A stretch of DNA of 64,000 nt from Haloarcula limicola. Lineage in GTDB: Archaea > Halobacteriota > Halobacteria > Halobacteriales > Haloarculaceae. Of the stretch, positions 25,296-33,800 are shown one piece after another; position 1 is the first letter of the stretch; the number at the start of each line of letters is the position of its first letter. The notes beneath the pieces were generated by a model. The model saw only the letters and a list, made by a program, of their open reading frames with translations, ran no database searches and was not told where the DNA came from. The translations under genes were made by a program, and so were the position numbers. The stretch is taken from contig NZ_WRXM01000002.1 in the NCBI RefSeq assembly GCF_010119205.1, positions 984,982 to 1,048,981 of the forward strand. Direction: 5' to 3'.

Positions 25296-25973
25296 ATGAC
25301 AATCGAACAGCGCGGCGACGCCTCGGTCGTCACGCACGCGCTCGCGAAGGACGAACTCTCGAAGCTGCGGGACGTCGAGACAGAACAGGTCGCCTTCCGG
25401 AAGGGACTGGTCCGGCTGGGACGCATCTGCGGCTACGAGATAACCGACGGCCGCCTCGAGACCGAGTACGTCGAGATACAGACGCCGATGACGACGACGA
25501 TGGGCGAGCGGGTGAAGGGTCTCGACGACGTGGTCATCGTCAACGTCCTGCGGGCGGCGACGCCGTTCGTCGAGGGCCTGTTGAAGGCGTTCCCGCGCGC
25601 CAGGCAGGGCGTCATCTCGGCGAGCAGGGACGAGTCGGCGGGGATGAACGACGACGGCGAGTTCCCCATCTCCGTCGACTACGTGAAGCTCCCGGAGATC
25701 CGGCCCGAGGACACGGTCATCGTCGCCGACCCGATGCTGGCGACGGGGTCGACGATGACGAAGGTCGTCGAGCACATCACCGAGGAGTCGCCGGACCCCG
25801 AGCAGTTCATCGTCCTCTCGGCCGTCGCCGCGCCGCCGGGCATCGTCCGCGTCTCCGAGGCGTTCCCGGACGTGGACCTCCTGACCGTCGCCATCGACGA
25901 CGAACTCGACGAGGACGGCTTCATCGTTCCCGGACTGGGCGACGCCGGGGACCGGGCGTTCCGGACGGACTGA
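25296..25973 (+). CDS. upp: Uracil phosphoribosyltransferase
   Basis: This 225-residue enzyme converts uracil and PRPP to UMP in pyrimidine salvage. The PRPP-binding loop is [18 protein letters not shown], and the N-terminal part contains [20 protein letters not shown] and the uracil-binding end [17 protein letters not shown]. Length and motifs are as expected for archaeal Upp, which is usually GTP-activated. It is monocistronic with its own TATA box. It complements pyrE and the NCS2 permease gene elsewhere in the window. It is followed by an orphan promoter-like sequence and two origin-box-like motifs. Confidence 0.95.
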   Translation: MTIEQRGDASVVTHALAKDELSKLRDVETEQVAFRKGLVRLGRICGYEITDGRLETEYVEIQTPMTTTMGERVKGLDDVVIVNVLRAATPFVEGLLKAFPRARQGVISASRDESAGMNDDGEFPISVDYVKLPEIRPEDTVIVADPMLATGSTMTKVVEHITEESPDPEQFIVLSAVAAPPGIVRVSEAFPDVDLLTVAIDDELDEDGFIVPGLGDAGDRAFRTD

Positions 25974-25987
25974 CGACTCGAAAGCGA

Positions 25988-25993
25988 TTTATA
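25988..25993 (+). promoter_or_regulatory. Orphan TATA-like box
   Basis: TTTATA lies just after the upp stop with no protein gene starting downstream on the plus strand. Transcription from it would begin near 26018 and run antisense into the end of the IMPACT-family gene. It could mark a small RNA. Confidence 0.3.
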
Positions 25994-26050
25994 CGGGGTC
26001 GCACAACAGCAGGCCACGGCGATTTTTCGCGGCAGTTCGACGGCCGTCGA

Positions 26051-26072
26051 ACCCCTTCGTTTCAACTGGAGA
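26051..26072 (-). other. Origin recognition box-like sequence 2
   Basis: Read on the minus strand this is TCTCCA, GTT, then GAAACGAAGGGGT. It is identical to the sequence at 18722 except in the three central bases, and in opposite orientation. Confidence 0.45.
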
Positions 26073-26095
26073 ACAATGGGCGGCGGCGCGGTGAG

Positions 26096-26113
26096 TCTTC
26101 CACCGGAAACGAG
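26096..26113 (+). other. Origin recognition box-like sequence 3 (partial)
   Basis: TCTTCCACCGGAAACGAG has the TTCC...GGAAAC dyad of archaeal ORBs but lacks the G-run. It faces the box at 26051-26072 in inverted arrangement, about 25 bases apart. Confidence 0.35.
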
Positions 26114-26139
26114 CGTAGAGAGCGATAGCGACCGCGAGA

Positions 26140-26742
26140 TCAGCCTCGCTCGATGTCCGCCCGACCGCTGGTCGCGCTCCGGATGCGGTCCCGGAGCGAC
26201 GCGCCCTCGCTCTCGGGGACCCTGACCGCGAACGTCACGTCGGCCGCGTAGTCGGCGTCGAACTCGACGCCAGCGGACTCCAACAGCCCTCGAACGCTGC
26301 CCGAATCGTCGTACTCGACGGTGACCGCGAAGCGCTCGTGGGGGACCGACTCGACGACGCCGGCGGCGTCGACGCCCTCCTTGATCGCCCGCGAGTACGA
26401 CCGGGCCAACCCGCCGACGCCGAGGTTCGTCCCGCCGTAGTACCGCGTGACGACCGCCGCGACGTTCTCCAGGTCCCGCTGCTGGAGGACGTTCAGCGCC
26501 GGTTTGCCCGCGCTCCCGCTCGGCTCGCCGTCGTCGTTCGAGTACTCGCGGAACGGCGACGCCCGCACGCGGTAGGCCGGGACGTTGTGGGTCGCATCGG
26601 CGTGCGCGTCTCGAATCTCCGCGACGAACGCCTCGGCGGCCTCGACCGTCTCGACGGGCGCGACGTAACCGATGAACTCCGAGCCCCGCACCTCGAAGCG
26701 GGCCTCGGCGCGGCCCGCGACGGTCCTGTAGCTCTCTGCCAC
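26140..26742 (-). CDS. IMPACT (YigZ/UPF0029) family protein
   Basis: This 200-residue protein has the conserved IMPACT core: FEVRGSEFIGYVAPVETVEA, ATHNVPAYRV, NDDGEPSGSAGKPAL and VVTRYYGGTNLGVGGLARSY, followed by a ferredoxin-like C-terminal domain. Eukaryotic IMPACT regulates Gcn2, while bacterial YigZ has no settled role; function in archaea is unknown. The start is placed at the GTG at 26742 (MAESYRTVAG), because the additional upstream residues are arginine-rich and do not look haloarchaeal. It is monocistronic on the minus strand. Confidence 0.88.
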   Translation of the reverse strand: MAESYRTVAGRAEARFEVRGSEFIGYVAPVETVEAAEAFVAEIRDAHADATHNVPAYRVRASPFREYSNDDGEPSGSAGKPALNVLQQRDLENVAAVVTRYYGGTNLGVGGLARSYSRAIKEGVDAAGVVESVPHERFAVTVEYDDSGSVRGLLESAGVEFDADYAADVTFAVRVPESEGASLRDRIRSATSGRADIERG

Positions 26743-26810
26743 GGCCGGTCGTACTCGCGGCGCGCGAATAGCGCTTGTCCTTCGGCGCTCCGTCCGTCTC
26801 GAAAATCGAC

Positions 26811-27314
26811 TCAAGCCAGTTCGATGGTCCGCACGAACGGCATGTTCCGGATCTCGTTTATCAGCTCGCCCGGCAGTTCCTCGTCGGTGATGACGTAGAG
26901 CCGGGGCTCGTCGGTGAACTCGGGGTCCTCGCTCAGCACCTGCCGGATGGTGATGTCGCGGTCCGCGATGGCGTCGGTCACCGCCGAGACGATGCCCGCC
27001 TCGTCGGCCGCCCGAACCGAGACGGTGATGGCGGTCAGGTCGAGCACCGGCGCGAGGTCGAGGAGGCTGGGGACCGCCGAGATGTTCCGGAAGATGCGCC
27101 GCAACTCCTCGTCTTCGAGGATGGCGTCCGTCGTCGCGTTGACGACCCGGCGGTCCACGCCGACCTCTCTGGCGATGCCCGTGTTCGGGATCTCGATGCC
27201 GCCGGAGACAACCCGTCCCTCCTCGTTGACCGAGAACCCGCGTTCGAGCAGCAGGCGGATGACCGCCTGCTGGCCCGGCGAGTCCTCGAACTTCCGCATG
27301 ATCTCGTCGAACAT
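26811..27314 (-). CDS. ACT-domain regulator of amino acid metabolism
   Basis: This 167-residue protein has an N-terminal winged-helix region (PGQQAVIRLLLERGFSVNEE, GIAREVGVDRRVVNATTDAI) and a C-terminal ACT domain (ITVSVRAADEAGIVSAVTDA). It corresponds to COG2150, predicted regulators of amino-acid metabolism. ACT domains bind amino acids, so it may sense a product and control gene expression. It starts only five bases after the hisB stop on the same strand, so it is co-transcribed with hisB; a link to histidine or general amino-acid control is an inference. Confidence 0.82.
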   Translation of the reverse strand: MFDEIMRKFEDSPGQQAVIRLLLERGFSVNEEGRVVSGGIEIPNTGIAREVGVDRRVVNATTDAILEDEELRRIFRNISAVPSLLDLAPVLDLTAITVSVRAADEAGIVSAVTDAIADRDITIRQVLSEDPEFTDEPRLYVITDEELPGELINEIRNMPFVRTIELA

Positions 27315-27319
27315 CGACG

Positions 27320-27907
27320 CTACAGCTCGCCCTTCGTGCTGGCGACGTCGCTCCGCCGCTCGTCGATGCGCGTCGCGTCGTCGAGCGCCCGCGCCAGTCC
27401 CTTGAACAGCGCCTCGATCTCGTGGTGAGCGTTCTCGCCGGTGACGCCGCAGTGCAGCGTCAACCCGGCGTTCGTGGCGAGCGAGCGCCCGAAGTGCTTC
27501 GCCATGTGGCTGGTCATCTCGCCGACGCGGCCCTGCGAGAACTCGCCGTCGAAGCCGAAGTACGGCCGGCCCGAGACGTCCACGACGACGCTGGCGACGG
27601 CCTCGTCGAGCGGCACCTTCCGGTCGGCGAAGCGGACGATGCCGCGCTTCTCGCCGAGCGCCTCCTCGAAGGCCTCGCCGAGCGCGATCGCCACGTCCTC
27701 GACGGTGTGGTGGTCGTCGATCTCCAAGTCGCCGTCACAGTGGACGGTCAGGTCGAACAGCCCGTGCGTGGCGAAGGAGTCGAGCATGTGGTCGAAGAAG
27801 CCGATGCCGGTGTCGACGGTGCTGTCGCCGTCGCCGTCGATGTCCAGCGTCACCTCGATGTCCGTCTCGGCCGTCTCGCGGGTGACGGCCGCCGTGCGGT
27901 CGCTCAT
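27320..27907 (-). CDS. hisB: Imidazoleglycerol-phosphate dehydratase
   Basis: This 195-residue Mn2+-dependent enzyme dehydrates imidazoleglycerol phosphate to imidazoleacetol phosphate in histidine synthesis. Metal-binding motifs DDHHTVED and NAHHEIEA are both present, with [17 protein letters not shown] and [20 protein letters not shown] as further family stretches. It is the monofunctional form (no phosphatase domain). It is the first gene of a two-gene unit with the ACT regulator. Repeat element R2 begins about 160 bases upstream of its start. Other his genes (hisA, hisI) lie 7 and 13 kb away. Confidence 0.96.
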   Translation of the reverse strand: MSDRTAAVTRETAETDIEVTLDIDGDGDSTVDTGIGFFDHMLDSFATHGLFDLTVHCDGDLEIDDHHTVEDVAIALGEAFEEALGEKRGIVRFADRKVPLDEAVASVVVDVSGRPYFGFDGEFSQGRVGEMTSHMAKHFGRSLATNAGLTLHCGVTGENAHHEIEALFKGLARALDDATRIDERRSDVASTKGEL

Positions 27908-28070
27908 ACGGTGTCTCTATCGGCCGTCTATTTGGGAATTGTGACCGCTAGCGACGCTCGGAGATAGTCACGACTTCCTGAGGGGTGCGGGTCGAACGGC
28001 ATAGAACTGTCAGAGAACGCGCCTAGAAACAGTCGATTCGGTCGCAATCTCGACGGACGGCACGGCCAAG

Positions 28071-28293
28071 GACCGCCAGAAAGCCCCCGGCCGCTCGATT
28101 GCCGGGACTCGCTGTGCTCCTCAGTCGCTACGCTCCCTGCGGTGCTTACGTCGTCCGGGCTAATCGAGCCCCCGGCCCCTTTCAGTCCCACCCGAGAGCT
28201 GGTCAATCGGCTGGCACGGGTGGACTGAGCGGAATCTTTGATTCCGCGAGGGTCGAACGACGCTTCGCGCCTTTCGGGACTTTCTGGCTGTTC
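28071..28293. repeat. Structured repeat element R2
   Basis: This second copy of the intergenic family starts with CGCCAGAAAGCCCCC (one change from the consensus CAGCCAGAAAGCCCC) and ends CTTTCTGGCTGTTC. The left arm pairs CTCGATT (28094-28100) with AATCGAG (28162-28168), followed by GGCCCCTTTCAGTCCCACCC. The right half is degenerate but starts GGGTGGACTGA and includes a perfect 8-3-8 hairpin, GCGGAATC/GATTCCGC with TTT loop, at 28229-28247. It fills most of the 493-base gap between hisB and the MFS gene; the rest shows nothing recognisable. Confidence 0.75.
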
Positions 28294-28400
28294 TGTGCCC
28301 CGTTTCTTTCCGTTACGGTATGTTTTCTTCGCCCACTAGCGGGACGTTCCGGCCGTCAGTGCTGTCGCTGCCGTCCGTCTCCCCGTGACCGCTGCTAGTC

Positions 28401-29612
28401 TCAGTCGCTCGCGGTGCCGATGACGCCCCAGGTCACGAGCAACAGCGCCAGCAGGACACAGAGCGGGAGCAGGAGCAGTCGCATCGCCCGGAGGACGTCG
28501 GCTCCGCTGATGACGAATCCCATTATCGCCGGGACGGCGGCGAACCCGGCAGAGGACGTGACGGCGGCCGTCGAGTTGATGGGGGTGCTGTACTCCGGGA
28601 CGCTCTCGACGCCGTAGGCGACCATCGTCGGGTAGAGGCCCGAGAGCCCGAGCCCGATGGCGAAGAAGCCGACGAGGAGGCCGTACCCCTCGGCGACGAA
28701 GAACGCGTACGCGAAGGCGGGCACCGTCAGCGCGACCAGTCCAGTCGCGAGGCGGACGTAGCCGAAGCGCTCGGAGAGCCGCCCGGAGAGGAACCGACCG
28801 GGGATGTACGCCCCGAGTAAGACGGACAGCGAGGCCGTCGCCACCGATCCCGGGAGCCGGCCCTGCGCGTAGGTCGTCAGCCAGGTGAAGATACCGCCCT
28901 CGAAGCCGGCGATGAGGAAGACGGCGGCGGACATCGCGACCACTTCCGGGCGGCGAGCCAATCCGCGGACCGCCGACAGGCTGAGCGGGTCGTCGCCGCC
29001 GCCGACCGACGGCGTCGGGAGCGAGCGGACCAACAGGAGGAGGGGGACGAACGCGACGACGAGCGCGAAGTAAGCCAGCCGCCAGTCGCCGACGACGAGG
29101 GCGGCGGCGACGAGGAGCGGGCCGATGGTGGCACCGACCGCCCACATCATGTCGTAGTAGCCGAAGAGGCGGCCCCGCTGGGCGGGATAGAGGTGGCTCA
29201 ACAGCGGTCGGGCGCTCCCGCGGCCGACGCCGACGAAGCTCTCCCGGCCGAACGACGCCGCGAGGAAGAACAGGAAGGAGGGGGCGACCCCCATCACGAG
29301 GACGCCGATTCCGGTCCCGACGACGGCCAGCAAGAGGAGGCGGCGCGTGTCGAAGCGGCCGCCGATAGCGCCGACGAGCATCACCACCAGCAGGAAACTG
29401 ACGGTCCCGGCCGGCGCGACGAGTCCCAACTGCCACTCCGGGACGGTGAAGGTCTCTTGAAGCGCGGGGACGACCGCGCCGCGCATCTGCAGCGCCGCCC
29501 CTTCCAGCGCCATGTACGCGAAGGCGACTACGGTCCACCACCGCCGACTCGTCCGCTGGGCGTCGCTCTCCTGCGTCGTCTCGCCCTCTCGCGCGACGGC
29601 GGTCTCGCCCAT
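28401..29612 (-). CDS. MFS transporter next to the TrmB regulator
   Basis: This is a 403-residue major facilitator with 12 predicted helices and the loop 2-3 region GAIGGRFDTRRLLLLAVVGT, a variant of the MFS motif A. The N-terminus is a charged cytoplasmic stretch. The substrate is unknown. Its divergent position to a TrmB-type sugar regulator and proximity to a secreted GH97 glycosidase suggest uptake of a mono- or oligosaccharide released by that enzyme (inference). The start at 29612 is supported by a shared TATA-like element 29 bases upstream and an inverted repeat at the likely transcription start. Confidence 0.85.
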   Translation of the reverse strand: MGETAVAREGETTQESDAQRTSRRWWTVVAFAYMALEGAALQMRGAVVPALQETFTVPEWQLGLVAPAGTVSFLLVVMLVGAIGGRFDTRRLLLLAVVGTGIGVLVMGVAPSFLFFLAASFGRESFVGVGRGSARPLLSHLYPAQRGRLFGYYDMMWAVGATIGPLLVAAALVVGDWRLAYFALVVAFVPLLLLVRSLPTPSVGGGDDPLSLSAVRGLARRPEVVAMSAAVFLIAGFEGGIFTWLTTYAQGRLPGSVATASLSVLLGAYIPGRFLSGRLSERFGYVRLATGLVALTVPAFAYAFFVAEGYGLLVGFFAIGLGLSGLYPTMVAYGVESVPEYSTPINSTAAVTSSAGFAAVPAIMGFVISGADVLRAMRLLLLPLCVLLALLLVTWGVIGTASD

Positions 29613-29615
29613 ACG

Positions 29616-29631
29616 TGTGGCTCAGACCACA
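29616..29631. promoter_or_regulatory. Candidate operator on the MFS side
   Basis: TGTGG and CCACA form an inverted repeat with six bases between, located where transcription of the MFS gene should begin. It is a plausible binding site for the divergently encoded TrmB regulator. Confidence 0.5.
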
Positions 29632-29636
29632 GGTGG

Positions 29637-29646
29637 AAAAATATTT
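29637..29646. promoter_or_regulatory. Shared symmetrical TATA-like element
   Basis: AAAAATATTTT is symmetrical and lies about 29 bases from both the MFS start (29612) and the TrmB start (29673). It could serve both divergent promoters. Confidence 0.5.
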
Positions 29647-29660
29647 TGTATCCAGTTACA
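29647..29660. promoter_or_regulatory. Candidate operator on the TrmB side
   Basis: TGTA and TACA form an inverted repeat with six bases between, lying between the TATA-like element and the TrmB ATG. It would allow autoregulation. Confidence 0.4.
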
Positions 29661-29672
29661 CAATTCTCTCTC

Positions 29673-30737
29673 ATGGCGACCGACAGGCTGCGCGAGCACC
29701 TCGAAGCCTTCGGCCTCTCGGCGAAGGAGATCGAGGCGTATCTGGCCGTCCTCAGGGCGGGCGAGGCCACGACGAGCGAGGTGTCGCGGGCCGCCGACGT
29801 CTCGCAGGGGTACGTCTACGAACTGGCGGGCGCGCTGACCGAGCGGGGGCTGGTGACGATCGACGAGACGGCGAGCCCGACTGTCCTGCGGGCGCGCCCG
29901 CCCGAGGAGGCGATGGGGTCGTTCGCCTCCCGACTGGAGGAGGTCCGCGAGAGCGTCGAGGCGCTGTACACCGAACCCGCCGCCGAGACGGGGACCGTCG
30001 AAGTCGTCCACTCGCGGCCGACGGTCAGGAAGCGCGCCGAGCGCTACCTCCGGGAGGCCGAGCAGGAGGCGTTTCTCGTCCTCCCCGCACCCGAGGTGGC
30101 GCATCTGCAAGATGCCCTCGCGGCCGCCCGGGAACGCGGCGTCTTCGTCTACGTGCTGGCGGTCGCGCCGCTCACCGAGGACGCGCTCGACCGCGACTGG
30201 GCGGCGTGTGCCGACGTCGTCCGGACGTGGGACGCCACCCCGCCGGCGTTCGTCCTCGTCGACGAGACGACGGGGCTCATCGGCTCGCACGGCATCCTCT
30301 CGGGCCGGCACGGCGAGGAGTACGCGGTGGCGTTCGCACAGCGCGAGATCGCCAGCGGACTGCTGGGAAACACCGTCGCCAACTTCTGGCCGATGGGCGA
30401 GGACCGCTACGTCACCGACCCCGACCCGCTGCCGACGACCTACGACCATTTGCGGACGGCCGCGACCAACGCGGCGCTCCACCGGGCGGCCGGGCGGGAC
30501 CTGCTGGCGGACGTGACGCTCCGGGACCTAGACGACGAGGAAGTGCGCTACGAGCGGGTGCCGGTCGTCGCGGTGCGACAGAACCTCGTCGGCGACCCGA
30601 ACAACGACTTCCCCTTCGAGAACAACATCGTCTTCGAGACGCCCGACGGTCGCGTGGCCGCCGGCAACGCCGGCGGGGGGATCAGCCCGTTTTACGAAGG
30701 GTATGGCGCGACTGTAGTCACGCTCTACGGCGATTAA
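29673..30737 (+). CDS. TrmB family sugar-responsive regulator (copy 1)
   Basis: This 354-residue regulator has an N-terminal winged helix (FGLSAKEIEAYLAVLRAGEA, VSQGYVYELAGALTERGLVT), a middle phospholipase-D-like part (QEAFLVLPAPEVAHLQDALA) and the C-terminal sugar-binding TrmB domain (RYERVPVVAVRQNLVGDPNN and DGRVAAGNAGGGISPFYEGY). TrmB proteins repress or activate sugar uptake and central carbon genes depending on bound sugar. The start at 29673 gives a near-leaderless message; the very long upstream frame is shadow of the MFS gene. Likely targets are the divergent MFS gene and the GH97 gene downstream. Confidence 0.88.
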   Translation: MATDRLREHLEAFGLSAKEIEAYLAVLRAGEATTSEVSRAADVSQGYVYELAGALTERGLVTIDETASPTVLRARPPEEAMGSFASRLEEVRESVEALYTEPAAETGTVEVVHSRPTVRKRAERYLREAEQEAFLVLPAPEVAHLQDALAAARERGVFVYVLAVAPLTEDALDRDWAACADVVRTWDATPPAFVLVDETTGLIGSHGILSGRHGEEYAVAFAQREIASGLLGNTVANFWPMGEDRYVTDPDPLPTTYDHLRTAATNAALHRAAGRDLLADVTLRDLDDEEVRYERVPVVAVRQNLVGDPNNDFPFENNIVFETPDGRVAAGNAGGGISPFYEGYGATVVTLYGD

Positions 30738-30847
30738 CTCGGTAACGAGTGGGTTTAGGGTATTCCGGCCGTCGGCCGTAAAATGGCCGAAACTGTCTGG
30801 TTAAACGATTGGAACAATATTTAGAGACACATTAGTAACGCACCCCG

Positions 30848-30860
30848 GGGTATTGTACCC
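30848..30860. promoter_or_regulatory. Palindrome directly before the GH97 start
   Basis: GGGTA-TTG-TACCC, a perfect 5-3-5 palindrome, ends five bases before the GH97 ATG. A TATA-like stretch (CAATATTTAG, about 30814-30823) lies upstream. It is a good position for a repressor such as TrmB. Confidence 0.45.
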
Positions 30861-30865
30861 AATCG

Positions 30866-33800
30866 ATGTCTGAGGATAGACTGACACGCTCCTCGGCGTA
30901 CAGCAGACGGCAGTTCGTAGGGGGACTGGCCTCGCTACTTGCGGCCGCGACGTTCTCGCGCGAAGTCTCGGCCGCGACGGCGGAGCCGGTGACTTCGGGG
31001 GACGACGCGGCGACCCAGACGGTCACGTCGCCGGACGACTCCATCGCGGTCACGGTGGACGTCGGCGACGGCGTCCCGACCTACAGCGTCTCGGTCGACG
31101 GGACCACCTACGTGACGCCGTCCGAACTCGGCTTCGACTTCCAGAACCAGCAGGCCTTCGGCGCGAGCGCCGACGGGGACGGGACGGCCCTGACGGTCTC
31201 CGGCAGCGAGCGCGGGTCCGAGGTGGAGCGGTGGGACCCCATCTGGGACCAGTACGACAGCGTTCGCGAGGAGTACAACTACCTCCGGGTGGGACTCGAA
31301 GAGGAGGCGATTCCGGGTCGGCGGGCGACGCTCGAACTCCGCGTCTTCGACGACGGACTGGGCTTCCGGATCGTCTTCCCCGAGGTATTCGGTGACGGCG
31401 AGGGTAACTTCGTCATCACGTCGGAGAACACCGCGTTCAACTTCGCCGACGACTACACAAGTTGGTGGATCGAGAACCGCTTCGCCCAACCGGAGGGCGA
31501 ACCGGGCCGCTTCGAGGCGGAGTACCAGGAGACGCCGCTCAGCGAGATCGCGTCGGACACCGAAGAGCAGATTCCGGGCGGGGCCCCGACGCGCGAAGGC
31601 GCGCACACGCCGCTGACGATGGAGGCCGACGACGTCTACCTGAGCGTCCACGAGGCCGACCTGACCGACTACGCGACGCTCTCCATCGCGCCCGACGGCG
31701 AGGGCGGGACCGACTTCTCGGCGGAGCTGGCACCGCTGCCCGACGGGACGAGAGTCTCGGCGGAAGCGCCCCACGTGACGCCGTGGCGGACCGTGCAGGT
31801 GGGTTCGACCCCCGGCGACCTCGTCGAATCGTCGCTCATCCCGCTGTTGAACGACGACCTGAACGAGGATGCCCTGCCAGCCGACGGTGACACGGACTGG
31901 ATCGAGCCCAAGAAGTACGTCGGCATCTGGTGGCTGATGATCGCTGGCAGCGCGAACTGGCAGTACAAGACCGACGAGGAGATACAGAGCAGCGGCAACA
32001 ACCCGGCGAGCTACATCCACGGGGCCCGCACCGAGCGGATGAAGCGCTACCTCGCGTTCGCCAGCCAGAACAGTATCGATAGCGTCCTCGCCGAGGGATG
32101 GAACCAGGGCTGGGACACCTATCCCGGCGACGGCACGGGCCTGGAGATGGGCGTCGACGACTCCTATCCCGACTTCGACCTCTTCGAGATCACCGACTAC
32201 GGGGCGAACTTAGACCCCGCGACCGAGTTCACGATCCACAACGAGACCGCCGGGAACGTCGTCAACTACGAGGAGCAGATCCGAGACGGCATCTTCGCCG
32301 GCTACGACGGCGAAGGCATCCACTCCATCAAGAACGGCTACGTCTCGAACCGCGGCCTCGGCTTCGAGGGCGACGGCTCGTTCGCGACGCACAACCACCA
32401 CAGCCAGCTGGCGGTCAACCACCACGAGTTCGTCGCCCGCGAGGCGATGGCCAACCGCCAGCTGCTCGAGCGCCACGAGGCCGACAAGCCGACCGGCAAG
32501 CACCGAACCTACCCCAACCGCGCGGCGACGGAGACGGTCAAGGCACAGGAGTACGACGGGTTCGGTGCCCTCGGCTCCGACGTGGACGAGGACCACCACG
32601 TCACCCTGCCCTTCACCCGGATGCTCGCCGGCCCGATGAGCTACCAGCCCGGGATCTTCGACATCACGTTCAACGACTCGACGGGCGGGCGCATCCAGAC
32701 GACGCGCGCGAAGCAACTCGCCATGTACCCGACGTACCACGCCGGGCTCCAGATGGCCGCCGACCGCATCGAGGCGTACGTCAGCCCCGAGTTCGAGGTC
32801 GGCGAGCTGTTACAGGCCACCTCGGGCGAACTCGACGGAATGATAACGGCCGACGACTGGCGCAACGCCTTCGGCGGCCACTACGTCCCCGTCGACCCCA
32901 ACAGCGAACCCTCGGGCGCGTCGGTCTCCTTCACCGTCCGTGACGTGCCCGAGGCGGGCGAGTACGACCTCCACCTGCGCTACGCCAGCGACGCCGAGGA
33001 GAACGCCCAGCGCGTGAAGGATGCCGGCGGGCCGCAGGCGACGCTCTCGGTCGACGGCGACGAGCGGCCCATCAACCCGGATTTCACCGAGTACTGGGAC
33101 CAGTGGGAGGTCTTCACGACGACCGTCTCGCTCTCGGAAGGCGACAACACCGTCGCCGTCGAACTGAACTACGAGGACTCCGGCGGCTCCTTCGAGGGCG
33201 ACGTCGGCGGGTTCAACCTCAACACGGTCGCCGTCACCGAGACCGGCGAGCCCTCGCCAATTCCAGCCGAGTTCGTCGGCTACGCGCCGGAGCACGAGAA
33301 CTTCGACACCGTGCCGGAGTTCGACTTCCTCGAGGCCGTCCCGGCCGGCGGCTGGGACGACACCGAAGTCGTCGACGCCGCCATCGCCGACTACTCCGTC
33401 ACCGCTCGGGCGAAAGGCGACGAGTGGTTCCTCGGCGCGATGACCGACGAGGAGGGCCGCGCCATCGACGTGCCGCTCTCCTTCCTCAGCCCCGGCGACG
33501 GCGCGGAGAAGGGGCGCGGCAACGGCCGCGGAAACGGAAAGAACCAGTGCAGTCCGGGTAACGGCCGCGGTCCCGGCAACGGAAACGGCCGAGGCCCGAA
33601 GGGCCCGAAGTACGTCGCCGAGATCTACACCGACGGCATCGGCGCGGGCAGCGCGGCCGACGCCACCGAGGTCGAGATCTCCGAGGCCGTCGTCGACCCG
33701 AGCACGACGCTGCTCGCCTCGATGGCCCAGTCCGGCGGGACCGCGGTCCGGTTCCGCCGCGCCGAGGGCCGCGAGATCCGGGACCTCCCCGAGTACGAGC

